Below, one piece after another: positions 32,641 through 64,000 of a DNA stretch of 64,000 nt; position 1 is the stretch's first letter, and each line of letters starts with the position of its first letter. The notes beneath the pieces are model-generated. The model did no database searches. It had not been told where the DNA came from and saw only the letters and a list, made by a program, of their open reading frames with translations. Location of the stretch: positions 36,096,946 through 36,160,945 of the forward strand of contig NC_090186.1 of NCBI RefSeq assembly GCF_024679245.1, given 5' to 3'. The position numbers were made by a program, and so were the translations under genes. The stretch is from Pseudorasbora parva (Eukaryota > Chordata > Actinopteri > Cypriniformes > Gobionidae).

Positions 32641-34927
32641 AGCTGTGTCCCAAAGTGAAGTGCGCGCACTTCGAAGGCCGCATTTGAAGTGCGATTACGT
32701 CATACCTGCACTACGAAGACTGTCCCAATGTGAAGGCTGCACCCTCTGAAGGCCGCATTTGAAGTGCGATTACGTCACAGCGGCACTACGTAGGCTGTCC
32801 TAAAGGGAGAGCTGCACCTCTGAAGGCCGCATTTGAAGTGCGATTGCGTCACAGCGGTGCGACGAAGGCTGCCGCAATTCATGAGCGACTTCAAAATGCG
32901 CCCTTCGGTTCTCAGGCAAAGGAAGGGTACAGCAGATGGGACCTTCCCATAACTTCGCAGCCTTCCCTATCCCAGAATTCATAGCACACTGGTGACTACA
33001 GGATTTGACTGGTCCGCATTCCCGCGGCACTCGATCAGATTCCAGTTAAAGACGGTAGCGGTCGGTAACTCAAGTGTAGCCTGGGTACTATTGAACACAA
33101 CAGCGCAAGCGCTAGAAGTAAATAAAACGTTCAACGTTGGTGCATTCACACAGTTCCCAGTTCCCTGCCCTGAGCAAGATAAACTTTAATTTCCCAATTT
33201 TTAAATGCTATTTATTTCTCAACCATTATCTATAGAAGAGGAATCAGTCCAATATCACCCTTTTCGCTGTTTCTTTTTTTCCCATACAAAATTTCTTTAA
33301 ATAGCCTTCAAAATATAATCTGCGCGGCGCTGTATTTTCGTCCTGCTCCCGCTATTCCGCACCGCACCATTCCGCTCGCGCAAAATTCACTCCGTGCTCA
33401 CCCGCTATAAATTATTTTATTCCCGACCCGACTGATCCAGCTAAATTTAGATTTTGTTTCCAGAATCTATCTTTTAAATTTCCCTTACAGAAAGAGAAAC
33501 ACTGGATAGGAATTGTCCGTGCAATCATTTATTTTTCTTACAGCCTGCTGTAGCCTATGATCAACACCGTAACTAAAACAAATATCACAGAAAAATAGGC
33601 TAAATCAAATGTGACATCTGTCACTCAGAATTATAAGAAAAAATACAAACAAACGAAAACTGCTGACTTAGCTGCTAAAATAAAGTTTTTGTATATATGA
33701 ATGAATGAATGAATGTTCACTGACGACGGTCAACGAAACATCGATCCTCCAAAGGCTGAATGCGTGGCCGACACAGAACAATTTAAATGGCTAGCTTATT
33801 ATTTTTTATGCAGGTTATTTGTAAATTAAACGAACTGCTGTCTATTGTTCATTTTCGTTAACTTCAAACGTAGGCTAAATTAAAGAGAAGTGGTTTTTCT
33901 ATAGCCTAGCTATTGTTTATTTTTGTAATGCACGTTATAATTTGTAGCTACATTAAACACATTTATGTTTATACATATATTTTCTTGTCATGTAATTTAA
34001 AATGTGTAAATGAAAATAAATTGGTCTATTAGCCTACGTAGGCTTTTTACAACTATAGCCTATTTATAGACCAATAAAATAACTAAAGTTTAACATTAGA
34101 AACAACAAATTTTTATTATCAGCCAAACCAGAAGAAAACCCTTTTCTACACTTTCATTGCGCTGAGCGGGAGAAGCTGGAGCTGGACCGGGATGGGGAAT
34201 AATGCACAATAGAGACTCTGGTAAGGCCTGAGCGGGACATCATCTTCTGGGATGAGTGCATATTTCCACTGTCCGCAGCTTTGCGGGGCCGAATCGGTCG
34301 ACGGCTGCATGGCATGCCATAAAAAAAAACATGGATGTATATAGGCTAAATGTTTAAAATATATTGTAACAGTTACATTTAACATAAGAAATAAACTGTT
34401 AACTAATATTTGCAATTTGACAATATTTAACCAGCTACAGATTTACATGCTTATGGTCCAGCCCATCGTCGCAGGCTTTGAAGCATGTCAAAACACAATA
34501 GAAAGCTCAAAAAAAGTATATATATATATTTCTCTTTTTAAATCTCCTCACGAACGTCCGCTGTCAGTTGTCAGAACCTGCTAGTCCATTAAGGACGCTT
34601 GGTTCATTGTTGCCAAGTCTGGAATGGGGTTGCATTTAGGCTACTGTTGCTTTGGGGTGTTTGTAGCCTATAGTCCACAGGTTAAGTTGTCTTTACTTAA
34701 GCAATATTTCTACTGCCCGCGCCCCGCATTTTGGGATATTTTGGTCCATTCTGGCTGTGATTCCGATACTTTTGAATAACAGTTTGAGGGGTTTTATTAT
34801 TCAGACCTGGCAACCCTGTCCCTCGGTTCGCCCTTCGTGCACTTCGTGCACTTTGAAGGCGTGGCCTAGTCTGGCCTTCGAAGTGCATGGCCTTCGAAGT
34901 GCGCACCCTTCACTTTGGGACACAGCT
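32641..34927. mobile_element. 2.3-kb inverted-repeat element in the cyp39a1/reps1 promoter interval
   Basis: The left end AGCTGTGTCCCAAAGTGAAG is matched by the complement of the right end (AGCTGTGTCCCAAAGTGAAG), and the match continues to 'gcgcacttcgaaggcc'. No clear target duplication was found. The interior is non-coding, holds the tandem repeats at 32673-32855, and appears to contain another nested element around 33320-34320. No transposase was recognised, so it is non-autonomous. Confidence 0.7.
32673..32855 (+). repeat. three ~75-bp tandem repeats with CRE/ATF-like cores
   Basis: GAAGGCCGCATTTGAAGTGC begins at 32673, 32748 and 32822 (period 75 then 74). Each copy is followed by GATTACGTCA, GATTACGTCA and GATTGCGTCA respectively. 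TTACGTCA and TTGCGTCA resemble CRE/ATF-C/EBP sites. They lie 180-360 bp upstream of the cyp39a1 start codon. Confidence 0.8.
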
Positions 34928-35122
34928 CATGTATCATTATCCCCTCCTATTACAACACTAACCCCTCCCTTGATCTTCTCACACCATTACATAACCCCTC
35001 CCAGTTTGTTTTTACCACCCCCTTTTCTCATATGCCCTACCACCTGTGCAACAGGTGTCGGCTGACAGAGCAGTTCATAAATTCTCTAAATTTATCGATT
35101 TATCTTACACACACATATAATT

Positions 35123-35195
<73 letters not shown>
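35123..35195. repeat. (AT)n microsatellite
   Basis: About 35 AT units between the 2.3-kb element and the reps1 promoter. Confidence 0.95.
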
Positions 35196-35198
<3 letters not shown>

Positions 35199-35600
35199 GC
35201 ACACATACAATGCATAAATAAATAAATAAATAAATGCATCTTTAAAATATATCTTTATCTGTAGCCTAAGCAAAATGATTTTAAATAACTGTGGTGTGAC
35301 ACATCTAAAATCTGCAACACAAAAAAAATCTAATATATTGTAATGTATGTATACACCCCTATAGATTTTAATACTGTTTTTCATATAATAGTACATTTTG
35401 TTGGCATTTAAGATATTGTTTAAAACGTAAATAACAATGATAAATCACTTGCCATTACGATTTCGTAGGATATCATTACTTTATTATAATATATTTAAGA
35501 AATAAACAATGAAGCAATAAACAAAACTGTTATAAAAATATTTAAAACATGGTTTATATTAGCCGATTTTGCTTTTTGCCATGAAGCAGCAGAATTTTGA
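35196..35600. other. intergenic, nothing recognised
   Basis: AT-rich DNA with a short (AAAT)n at 35216-35234 and no gene or transposon end, upstream of the reps1 CpG-rich promoter. Confidence 0.5.
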
Positions 35601-35609
35601 AATACGATA

Positions 35610-35760
35610 GCTGACGGCACGTCTGTGACGCCACATTCCATCCGGGTCCTCCGCGCCTGGGCCATGACGTCACGGGGTCCAGGAATGGCGGCGCTGTCTG
35701 CAGAGGGAAGCAGCCCGAAGAGCCCGAAACTTTATTCCTAACATCACTCAGCGGCTACAC
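35610..35760 (+). promoter_or_regulatory. reps1: reps1 CpG-rich TATA-less promoter
   Basis: GC and CpG content rises sharply here relative to the AT-rich surroundings. A perfect palindromic CRE, TGACGTCA, lies at 35665-35672. An AATGGCGGC YY1-type element at 35684-35692 follows 12 bp later. This CRE plus YY1 arrangement is typical of broad housekeeping promoters with the start site near the YY1 motif. The reps1 start codon is 400 bp downstream. Confidence 0.6.
35685..35741 (+). other. possible upstream ORF in the reps1 5' leader
   Basis: The ATG inside the YY1-type motif opens an 18-codon frame (MAALSAEGSSPKSPKLYS) ending in TAA, 345 nt before the reps1 start. It is in the mRNA only if transcription begins at or before 35685, which I cannot determine. 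If it is included, it could damp reps1 translation. Confidence 0.3.
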
Positions 35761-36086
35761 GAGCTCCACCACTCCACCGACGGCCATATACAGATCTTAA
35801 AGAGCCAGCGCACCGGCGGAACCCAGTCTCGACGTTGTTACCGCTGAATTCTAACGTCCCAGGCTCTATTAGTTTGGTTGACTTTGCGAGGGCCAAAAGA
35901 CAAGAGCAAAGACAGCGACTAACGGTACATAAAAACAACAAGCACACCAAAGCATCTTCTTTCGAGTCCGTCCATTTCATAAAAGGATCTTACTTGTGTT
36001 TTGCTAGTTTTTGTCCTGCTCATAATCCGAAAGTCAAGACGCTGGCCTGATAAGGTGAAGCCACCAGCTGCGGGTTTGATGCCACG

Positions 36087-56911
<20,825 letters not shown>

Positions 56912-58851
56912 CCGGAGTGTGCGTGTGCTTGAGTTTGAATGTGTGTATGAAAGAGTGATTACCCCCTTTTTTTTTTTTTTTTTTTTTTTTTTAGTGGTCT
57001 ATTGGATCCTCTGGCAGGATGTCCATTTCCCCCGCCTCCACTTCTCTGCTGACTGTGTGGGAAAAGACAAAATCGCTGCTTCCTCCAGATTGTTCTGTCT
57101 CACACAGCCATTCAGAGGAATGGGGTCCAGAATTATTATCCGTTATGGCACTTTGATGAAACAGAAAGTCTGAGTGGTTGTATATGTAATACCCCCAGAC
57201 ATTGCAGAATATGTTTAGTGTGTGAGGCAAGAGCCTGACGTCATGGCCGGCAAGAGGCTGTAATTCTGGTTAACATGAAGGAGCCTCTTCCCCTCCTGTT
57301 CTCCAGAGTCTCGAGGCAGCTTGTCATGTTCTTCCATGTTAGGGCACCCGTGTGTGCTCAGACAATCATGTGAGGCCATGCACTGGTCTTAAAGATGGGA
57401 GAACTGATTTTTTGGGAGCTCATATTATTTCAGATGTATGCTTCGGTAAACTGATTCTGACAGGCACTTATTAAAGGGACAGTTCATCCATAAATATGTG
57501 TCATTACAACCCTGTATGGCTTTTTTAATGAAGAATGTCCTGGCTGGTCTTTTTCCAGAAGATCTTGGGCTGTCTAGCTCAACAAATAAAAAAGAAACAC
57601 CCAAAAAGTGATGCAAGTTACTTGTGTGCTGTATTTCAAATGTTTTGTAGTTATATGATTTCTTTTTGCAAGGAACAGAAGCTTATTTTCTGCTCCAGTT
57701 AACTGGAGTGACTAAATCATTGAGCTGAACTAATGAATTGGATCAGCCAAATTTGTGAACAATTCATTAATTTTGTCTCGACTAAATCATTAAAAAGATT
57801 TAAACAAAATCAAATGAATCAGACAAAACCGCAAAGTGAATTGCGAATAACTTGCTTTTTAGTCTGTTCCTAAAACAAATTCTATTTTATGGCTTCAATA
57901 AATTTGAAATATAATCCACAAGTGAAATATGCTGATGCTTTAATGATGCTTTTTTGATTGACGGATTAAAGAAACCTGTGTGGGTTTGAATGATTTTAAG
58001 CAAATGACAGAATTATTTATGGATGAACTGACCCTTTAATATTTCTTTCTTGCCATACCAGTGGACTGCACATTGTGCGTGTTTGTTTCAAGTGCATGAG
58101 AGAGAGTTTGAGGACAACAGTTACAAATGAATGGCTTCAAAGACATTTATTTCCTTTTCTTTACACACTCTGTTGTGGTGTAACGTCTGACCTTGTACAG
58201 TCTTTCGCCCCGGGATGGCAGATGTTCCTCTCTCAGTCGCAAATGTTGGCTGTACCTCATACGGTACATCATCTGCATCATAAACTCTGTGACATCATTA
58301 GTACGTAATTGTGAGACCTGAAACAATGACTGCACTTTCTCCCCTTCGGCTTTCATTTGTCTTTTTTTCCCCTGTCACTGTTTTTGCATGTCGTTCAAGA
58401 TCTCATTTTGTATAAAACGGCTCTTAACGATGAACCACTTGATTTGTATCTGTAACGTCTGAACTAGTGTGACGTTTGTGTTGTTACATAGACTTGCGCC
58501 ATGTCTCTCATTCATTAATTCGTTTTGACTGATGTTCGTCTTTTCTTTTACTCATCCTTAAAGCCTTACTTCCTGGTGTGCAGGTTTTCACAGTAATGTA
58601 TCCCCCCCATGTTAAATCAAGGTGAGCCTTTTCTCCCTGCTGTTCAGGCTGATTTACTGTATCAGGGGTATGTTGTATATTGTATGATACACACCTTTTG
58701 ATCTCATATGTAAATTTGCATTAATTGCTGACTAACAGCAAATATTCTATTTAATTGCTTATATAATGGCTGTGGGATCATAAATGTTTAACTGCATGGA
58801 TGTGTCTCTGCAGAATGAACTAGCAGCTGTGTGATTTTTACACAAAATAAA
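56912..58851 (+). other. reps1: reps1 3' UTR (extent inferred)
   Basis: No further exon follows the TAA at 56909-56911. The first well-placed AATAAA followed by non-repetitive sequence is at 58846-58851, about 1.9 kb downstream. Other AATAAA strings (around 57586 and 57896) lie in the embedded MITE, so the true end is uncertain. A T run (56968-56992) lies near the start. Confidence 0.45.
57471..58039. mobile_element. 569-bp MITE in the reps1 3' UTR
   Basis: The ends TTAAAGGGACAGTTCATCC and GGATGAACTGACCCTTTAA are perfect or near-perfect inverted repeats of the family seen at 28548 and 48449. Sequence at 57670-57860 (repeated 'aaatcattgagctgaac', 'aatgaatcag' motifs) is internal to it. Confidence 0.75.
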
Positions 58852-59940
58852 AATGGCACAATATTTTAATAATTTCCTTTTTTGTCAAGCACTCACACTG
58901 TTTTCAAGTAGTCCAATGTCACTGGGGCATTTCACTGTGTTGTGCACTTTTTTTTCTACAAAAAAGACCGAAAAGCTGTGCTTCAGTGGTGAGGATTATT
59001 ATTTAGGACTCAGGTTGCATCACGTGTCATCAGATCATTCATTGTAAAACACTGATGATTTCAGGAACTTAGCAATTGACTGTCTTCATGAGTGGGCCAT
59101 TAATTAATTTGCTCCGTCGATTCGTTCAAAACCCCTAGGTCATTTAAGAATGAAACGGGTGACTGTAGCTCCAAACGAAATCACATAATCTCTTTTTTGA
59201 GCAGGTACTTATTTTGAATGATTCTATATAGTATGAGTGTGTGTATATGAATGTAATCTGGATGTTCTGCATGTATCACATTGTCCTTATGATGTGACCT
59301 ACCAGCATCAGTTGCGTCGTGTCACCTCCATTCATAAATTCCCTCCCATGGCCTCATAGGATGGTAAAATGTCCACTGTATGCACACTGTATGCTGGAAG
59401 GAATGGTTGTCCAGGTACTTTTTACTGTGATTTCAGACATACTTCTTTTGTCACACTGTTTTTCACCTACTATATAGAAGGAAAGTATGTGATTTCGAAT
59501 GCGGCCTGTGAACGAGTCATTGAATCATTGATCAATCAAATGCTACTGTTCCTGTTGCTCGGAAACCCAGTTTTTTTTTTCTTCTTTTTTGGGTGGAGCA
59601 AAGCTTAGTAACTGACAATATTGTGTTATAAAATGTAAGTAACTATGTAAGTCCCTAAAGTAATATATGTCACTCAAATTACCTGATTCCAGTCTTCTGG
59701 TTTTATTTGACAAGAGGGTCTGAAACCACATTAATATCCATTTTAAACCTAAATGTTTTAGGATACAAATCTATAGAATAGCAGTCTTTTTCAACTGATT
59801 TGGATTATTGAAATTATATATCAGTGATGTTAATTAAGTTGAGCATATTATTCTTTATATTAACATATTCATTTATTTATCATCCAGATATTATCCACAA
59901 ACATATCCATTATTCCTATTTATTCTCAGGACAGTGCATA
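58852..59940. other. reps1-clu intergenic DNA, no gene
   Basis: No exon, tRNA or transposon end was recognised. The genes on either side converge on this interval. Confidence 0.5.
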
Positions 59941-59944
59941 AATA

Positions 59945-61448
59945 CAGTGCCTTGTGAAAGTATTCGGCCCCCTTGAACTTTGTGACCTTTTACCACATTT
60001 CAGGCTTCAAACATAAAGATATGAAACTGTAATTTTTTGTGAAGAATCAGCAACAAGTGGGACACAATCATGAAGTGGAACGAAATTTATTGGATATTTC
60101 AAACTTTTTAACAAATCAAAAACTGATAAATTGGGCGTGCAAAATTATTCGACCCCTTTACTTTCAGTGCAGCAAACTCTCTCCAGAAGTTCAGTGAGGA
60201 TCTCTGAATGATCCAATGTTGACCTGAATGACTAATGATGATGAATAGAATCCACCTGTGTGTAATCAAGTCTCCGTATAAATGCACCTGCACTGTGATA
60301 GTCTCAGAGGTCCGTTTAAAGCGCAGAGAGCATCATGAAGAACAAGGAACACACTAGGCAGGTCCGAGATACTGTTGTGGAGAAGTTTAAAGCCCGATTT
60401 GAATACAAAAAGATTTCCCAAGCTTTAAACATCCCAAAGAGCACTGTGCAAGCGATAATATTGAAATGGAAGGAGTATCAGACCACTGCAAATCTACCAA
60501 GACCTGGCTGTCCCTCTAAATTTTCAGCTCATACAAGGAGAAGACTGATCAGAGATGCAGCCAAGAGGCCCATGATCACTCTGGGTGAACTGCAGAGATC
60601 CACAGCTGAGGTGAGAGACTCTGTCCAAAACATCAGTCGTATACTGCACAAATCTGGCCTTTATGGAAGAGTGGCAAGAAGAAAGCCATTTCTTAAAGAT
60701 ATCCATAAAAAGTGTCGTTTAATGTTTGCCACAAGCCACCTGAGAGACACACCAAACATGTGGAGGTGCTCTGGTCAGATGAAACCAAAAGTGAACTTTT
60801 TGGCAACAATGCAAAACGTTAGGTTTGGCGTAAAAGCAACACAGCTCATCACCCTGAACACACCATCCCCACTGTCAAACATGGTGGTGGCAGCGCAGCA
60901 TCATGGTTTGGGTCTGCTTTTCTTCAGCAGGGACAGGGAAGATGGTTCAAATTGATGGGAAGATGGATGGAGCCAAATACAGGACCATTCTGGAAGAAAA
61001 CCTGATGGAGTCTGCAAAAGACCTGAGACTGGGACGGAGATTTGTCTTCCAACAAGATAATGATCCAAAACCTAAAGCAAAATCTACAATGGAATGGTTC
61101 AAAAATAAACATATCCGGGTGTTAGAATGGCCAAGTCAAAGTCCAGACCTGAATCCAATCGAGAATCTGTGGAAAGAACTGAAAACTGCTGTTCACAAAC
61201 GCTCTCCATCCAACCTCACGGAGCTCGAGCTGTTCTGCAAGGAGGAATAGGCAAAAAATTCAGTCTCTCGAAGTGCAAAACTGATAGAGACATACCCCGA
61301 GCAACTTACATCGGAGCAAAAGGTGGCGCTACAAAGTATTAACTTAAGGGGGCCGAATAATTTTGCACGCCCAATTTTTCAGTTTTTGATTTGTTAAAAA
61401 AGTTTGAAATATCCAATAAATTTCGTTCCACTTCATGATTGTGTCCCA
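59945..61448 (+). pseudogene. Tc1-like transposon, recently active looking
   Basis: The left terminus CAGTGCCTTGTGAAAGTATT, preceded by TA, and a long left inverted repeat with an inner motif ('gggcgtgcaaaattattcga') are matched at 61349-61448 by the inner half of the right repeat. The outermost right end is missing. The ATG at 60335 starts MKNKEHTRQVRDTVVEKFKA, with a helix-turn-helix KISQALNIPKSTVQAIILKW. A frameshift near 60765 displaces the first-Asp box, whose codons (TGG TCA GAT GAA) are still intact. The frame resumes at 60903 with FQQDNDPK and SPDLNPIENLWKELK. All three DDE codons survive, so few lesions inactivate it. It is intergenic. Confidence 0.85.
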
Positions 61449-61832
61449 GTTATACATTATAATACTTATGTTACACCTTTAGAAAGTACAATGTATTAAA
61501 ACACGACAAACAACCAATTTCAGAATCTACAAATATTGTAATCCATTTTAACTTGGGTTAAAATTGTTAATGAAAAGATGTGCATTATAGCACGTTATAA
61601 ATACCTTTAATAATACATTATTCATAAGTAGTGTTACCATTTTTTTTAAAAGTGCAATTTAAGGCAATAAATTTTGCCCTCTCAGAAGAGATGTGTCTTG
61701 CCTTGTTTTAAAGGTTCCATTGGAGTCATTAAGAGATTAAGAAAATCTGGAATTTTGTGTGTTTTATTGATATTTATCAATTTACAGCTGATTATGTTTC
61801 CATAAGCACTTATTCTATACAATCTCTGTATA

Positions 61833-62895
61833 TGGAGGACCAAATTACTCAAAATGAAATAAGTAAATAATGAATTCAATGAAACAACAATTAAATGTAC
61901 CAGTTTATTCTGAAATAATTCATTAAATAATTAATTTAATATTAAATAATTAAATAAATAAAAGTATCTATTTACAAGAAATTGTTTAATATATTTCACA
62001 ATTACCCCACACTCCATTATGTTTTCATTGTTTAATGTGCTTTTTCAAAAAGGCGTAATAATAAAGACGTAAAAAGTCATAATAATGTGCTGCATTTATG
62101 AATAACACCTATTTGAAGAATCATGCATTTCCAAAGCGTTATTACCCCAAAGATTTTTTTAATAATAATAGAGGACATTTCACAAATGCCAATCAACAGG
62201 CAGTGGGCGGTGCTTGGCGCTGATTGGTTTGAAGTTGAAGATTCGACAGACATGACAGATCGATCTTTGTGTGGTGTGATGACATCACAGAACACCAAGG
62301 GTGTTTCTCATTTCTTATTTGTGACTGAAAATGTATTTTGAATTTTATAAAAACCTGAAAACTATGAGAACTGTGGCTGTGTTTAAGGCAGTGCGTTTTT
62401 ATCTTGATCAATTCCTACCGCCATATTAATTTCCAATCAATTCCCCTATTCCCCCTTTCCAGACCCAAACAGAAAAAAAAGTTATCAATCTAAAAGGATT
62501 ATCCAATCAGCGCCAAGCACCGCCCACTGAAAAAAACAAAAAAATCTTTGGGAAAATGGTGCTTTGGAAATGCATGATTCGTCAAATAGGCATCATTCGT
62601 AAATGCAGCATATTATTATGAAAAACGTCTTTTTGAAAAAGCGTACTTGAAAAAATAGATTTTTAAACATAGTAATAGTGTGTGTGGAAGAGGTAATTGT
62701 AAAATATATTAAGCAATTTCATGTAATTTTACAAAATAAATGGATACATTATTTAATTATTTAACTCATATTTAATTAAATAAATTATTTAATTAATAAA
62801 TTAATTATTTCAGAATGAACTGGTAACATTTAATTGTTGTTTAATTGAATTCATTATTTATTTAATTATTTCCTTTTGACTAATTTGGTCCTCCA
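61833..62895. mobile_element. 1.1-kb palindromic element, copy B
   Basis: Near-identical to copy A at 50221-51308, including both ends and the central inverted 'agtgggcggtgcttggcgct'. The few differences are short indels and single bases. TA flanks it. The right end lies 283 bp from the clu stop codon and may overlap the clu 3' UTR. Confidence 0.85.
62857..62862 (-). terminator. clu: possible clu polyadenylation signal inside copy B
   Basis: TTTATT on the plus strand (AATAAA on the clu strand) lies 317 nt past the clu stop, inside the right end of the palindromic element. I saw no AATAAA between it and the stop, so clu may use a transposon-derived signal. Confidence 0.25.
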
Positions 62896-63178
62896 TATCT
62901 GTTGGGTCTCTGAAAGTTAAATAGGATGAGACGGCAATAATATTGCTAGATAAAGAGAAATTCAGCTACATGAGTACAACATCTGTCAATATAGCTCTAA
63001 TTCATAAGGATCTTCTCAAGTGCTTTTCAGAGAAAATAGAATATCTTCTTTGCTGGAAGTACCCGCCCTCCAAACCGTTTAGTTTGTCACCCTGGAGAAG
63101 AAAGCATTGATGGTTTTGAGAGTGAATTATGTATTTATATAAGATTTAGAATGAACCAAAATTGTGTAGTGTAAAGAC

Positions 63179-63937
63179 TCACACAGTGTTCTGCTTGTAA
63201 CGATCCAAAGCCTCCTGTGCCACCACCTCAGAGAATTTTGGGTCGCTCCAGGGAATGTCTCCTGGCACTGTGAAGCTCATATCTGGCCCGTCGAACAGTC
63301 TGGCTGACACTTTAGTGTCGGCTGGATTCTCTACGTTATCTGAGCCTTTTGACATCACCTGCACATACAAATTTGGTGACTGAGCGATTTGTTTTGTGAA
63401 AGAGGTTACAGTTGTTCTGAATCACAAAATTAGGACATACTGCCTGTATTTTAAAGAAGCCATCTTCATTTTTGGTGTGGTTTGCTAGAGAGGACACCCA
63501 ACCAAATTGCTTGTTGAACAGGTCCAGCACACTAGAGGTGTTAAACATCTCCTCTTCGAATCGCTTTAGCAGGTTGTTGTACTCGTGGGTGAATCTCTCA
63601 GCCCTGGCGAGAGCCTTCTCCAGCTCCTCCTTCAGGGGGCCTTCCAGGGGCCTCTTTCCAGAACAGTCTGAGGAAGAGAACAAGGCTCTAGTTGTTAGGT
63701 AACAGGGACCTCTCTTACAATATTAGTCCCAGTTTTGGATATTAATAAGTTTCATGTTGGACAATATAACATAAAATCAAGTCATTTTCCACTTACCAAT
63801 ATGCTGGATCTCTTTGCATTTCTCACACTCATCCTTTAGTTTAATGCAGCCAGCTGAATTGCGGCGAATTTCCCTGCAGGTCATCTTATCATTTCCAAAT
63901 GGTTTAGTTATAATAACATCCTCATTTACTTTCCCAT
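63179..63937 (-). CDS. clu: clusterin, last three coding exons (partial)
   Basis: Clusterin is a secreted disulfide-linked chaperone (apolipoprotein J). Three exons are visible on the minus strand: 63937-63797, 63667-63441 and 63358-63179, ending in TGA. Their phases join exactly, through GAT at the first junction edge and GAC at the second. They encode the alpha-chain part: CREIRRNSAGC and KLKDECEKCKEI, with the Cys residues that pair with the beta chain; a long helical stretch (LKEELEKALARAERFTHEYN, LLKRFEEEMFNTSS); FGWVSSLANHTKNEDG; then DPKFSEVVAQEALDRYKQNT and V. NTS and NHT are N-glycosylation sequons. The upstream exons, including the signal peptide and the beta chain, lie beyond 64000. 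The cysteine spacing fits clu rather than clul1. Confidence 0.9.
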
Positions 63938-64000
63938 CTGTGAAAACAGGTTTACAAATTAAATGCATATGGATAAGAAGTCTCTATGTAAACAATTATT
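63938..64000 (-). other. clu: clu intron at the window edge
   Basis: The acceptor TTTTCACAG for the exon at 63937-63797 lies here; the upstream exon is outside the window. Confidence 0.6.

Noticed and set aside
60335..61250. Host gene with a helix-turn-helix domain
   Set aside because: Tc1-type inverted repeats flank it and the DDE motifs identify it as a transposase.

Overview
The window is vertebrate nuclear DNA from a teleost, most probably a cyprinid (carp/zebrafish relative). Exons are short with GT..AG introns, intergenic DNA is AT-rich, and CA/GA/AT microsatellites are long. Many dispersed DNA transposons and MITEs are of kinds familiar from cyprinid genomes (recognised from memory, no database search). 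There is no bacterial, phage or CRISPR content, and no LTR retrovirus was recognised.

Three host genes were reconstructed by hand from splice sites, reading phase and protein-family similarity. (1) cyp39a1, minus strand, 12 coding exons from 32494 down to 11903, complete at 464 codons plus stop: an ER cytochrome P450 (oxysterol 7-alpha-hydroxylase family). (2) reps1, plus strand, 20 coding exons from 36087 to 56911, complete at 790 codons plus stop: an EH-domain endocytic adaptor that binds RalBP1. (3) clu (clusterin), minus strand, only the last three coding exons (63937 down to 63179); the rest lies beyond the right edge. cyp39a1 and reps1 are head-to-head, 3.6 kb between start codons. reps1 and clu are tail-to-tail. 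All exon phases close without a stop or frameshift. No functional link between the three genes is evident.

Layout: 1-11.5 kb is intergenic, with two TTAA-flanked elements back to back (3.5-5.2 kb) and a 4.2-kb CACTG-ended element (7310-11521) whose right end lies just past the cyp39a1 3' end. 11.9-32.5 kb is cyp39a1, its last two introns swollen by Tc1 relics and MITEs. 32.5-36.1 kb is the divergent promoter interval, about two thirds of it a 2.3-kb inverted-repeat element carrying three ~75-bp repeats with CRE/ATF-like cores. 36.1-58.9 kb is reps1 with its long 3' UTR; its introns hold a hAT-type element with exact 8-bp target duplications, Tc1 relics and a three-level nest of insertions. 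58.9-63.2 kb holds a Tc1 element and a second copy of a 1.1-kb palindromic element. The right edge is clu.

The least ordinary finding is a short mobile element present three times (7945-8351, 28925-29456, 54255-54782). Two copies have perfect 9-bp target duplications. Each carries what looks like the promoter, start codon and first exon of a RecQ-like helicase, up to a stop-interrupted Walker A motif. A second candidate is a 2.6-kb TTAA-type element holding an uninterrupted 118-codon ORF of unknown function.
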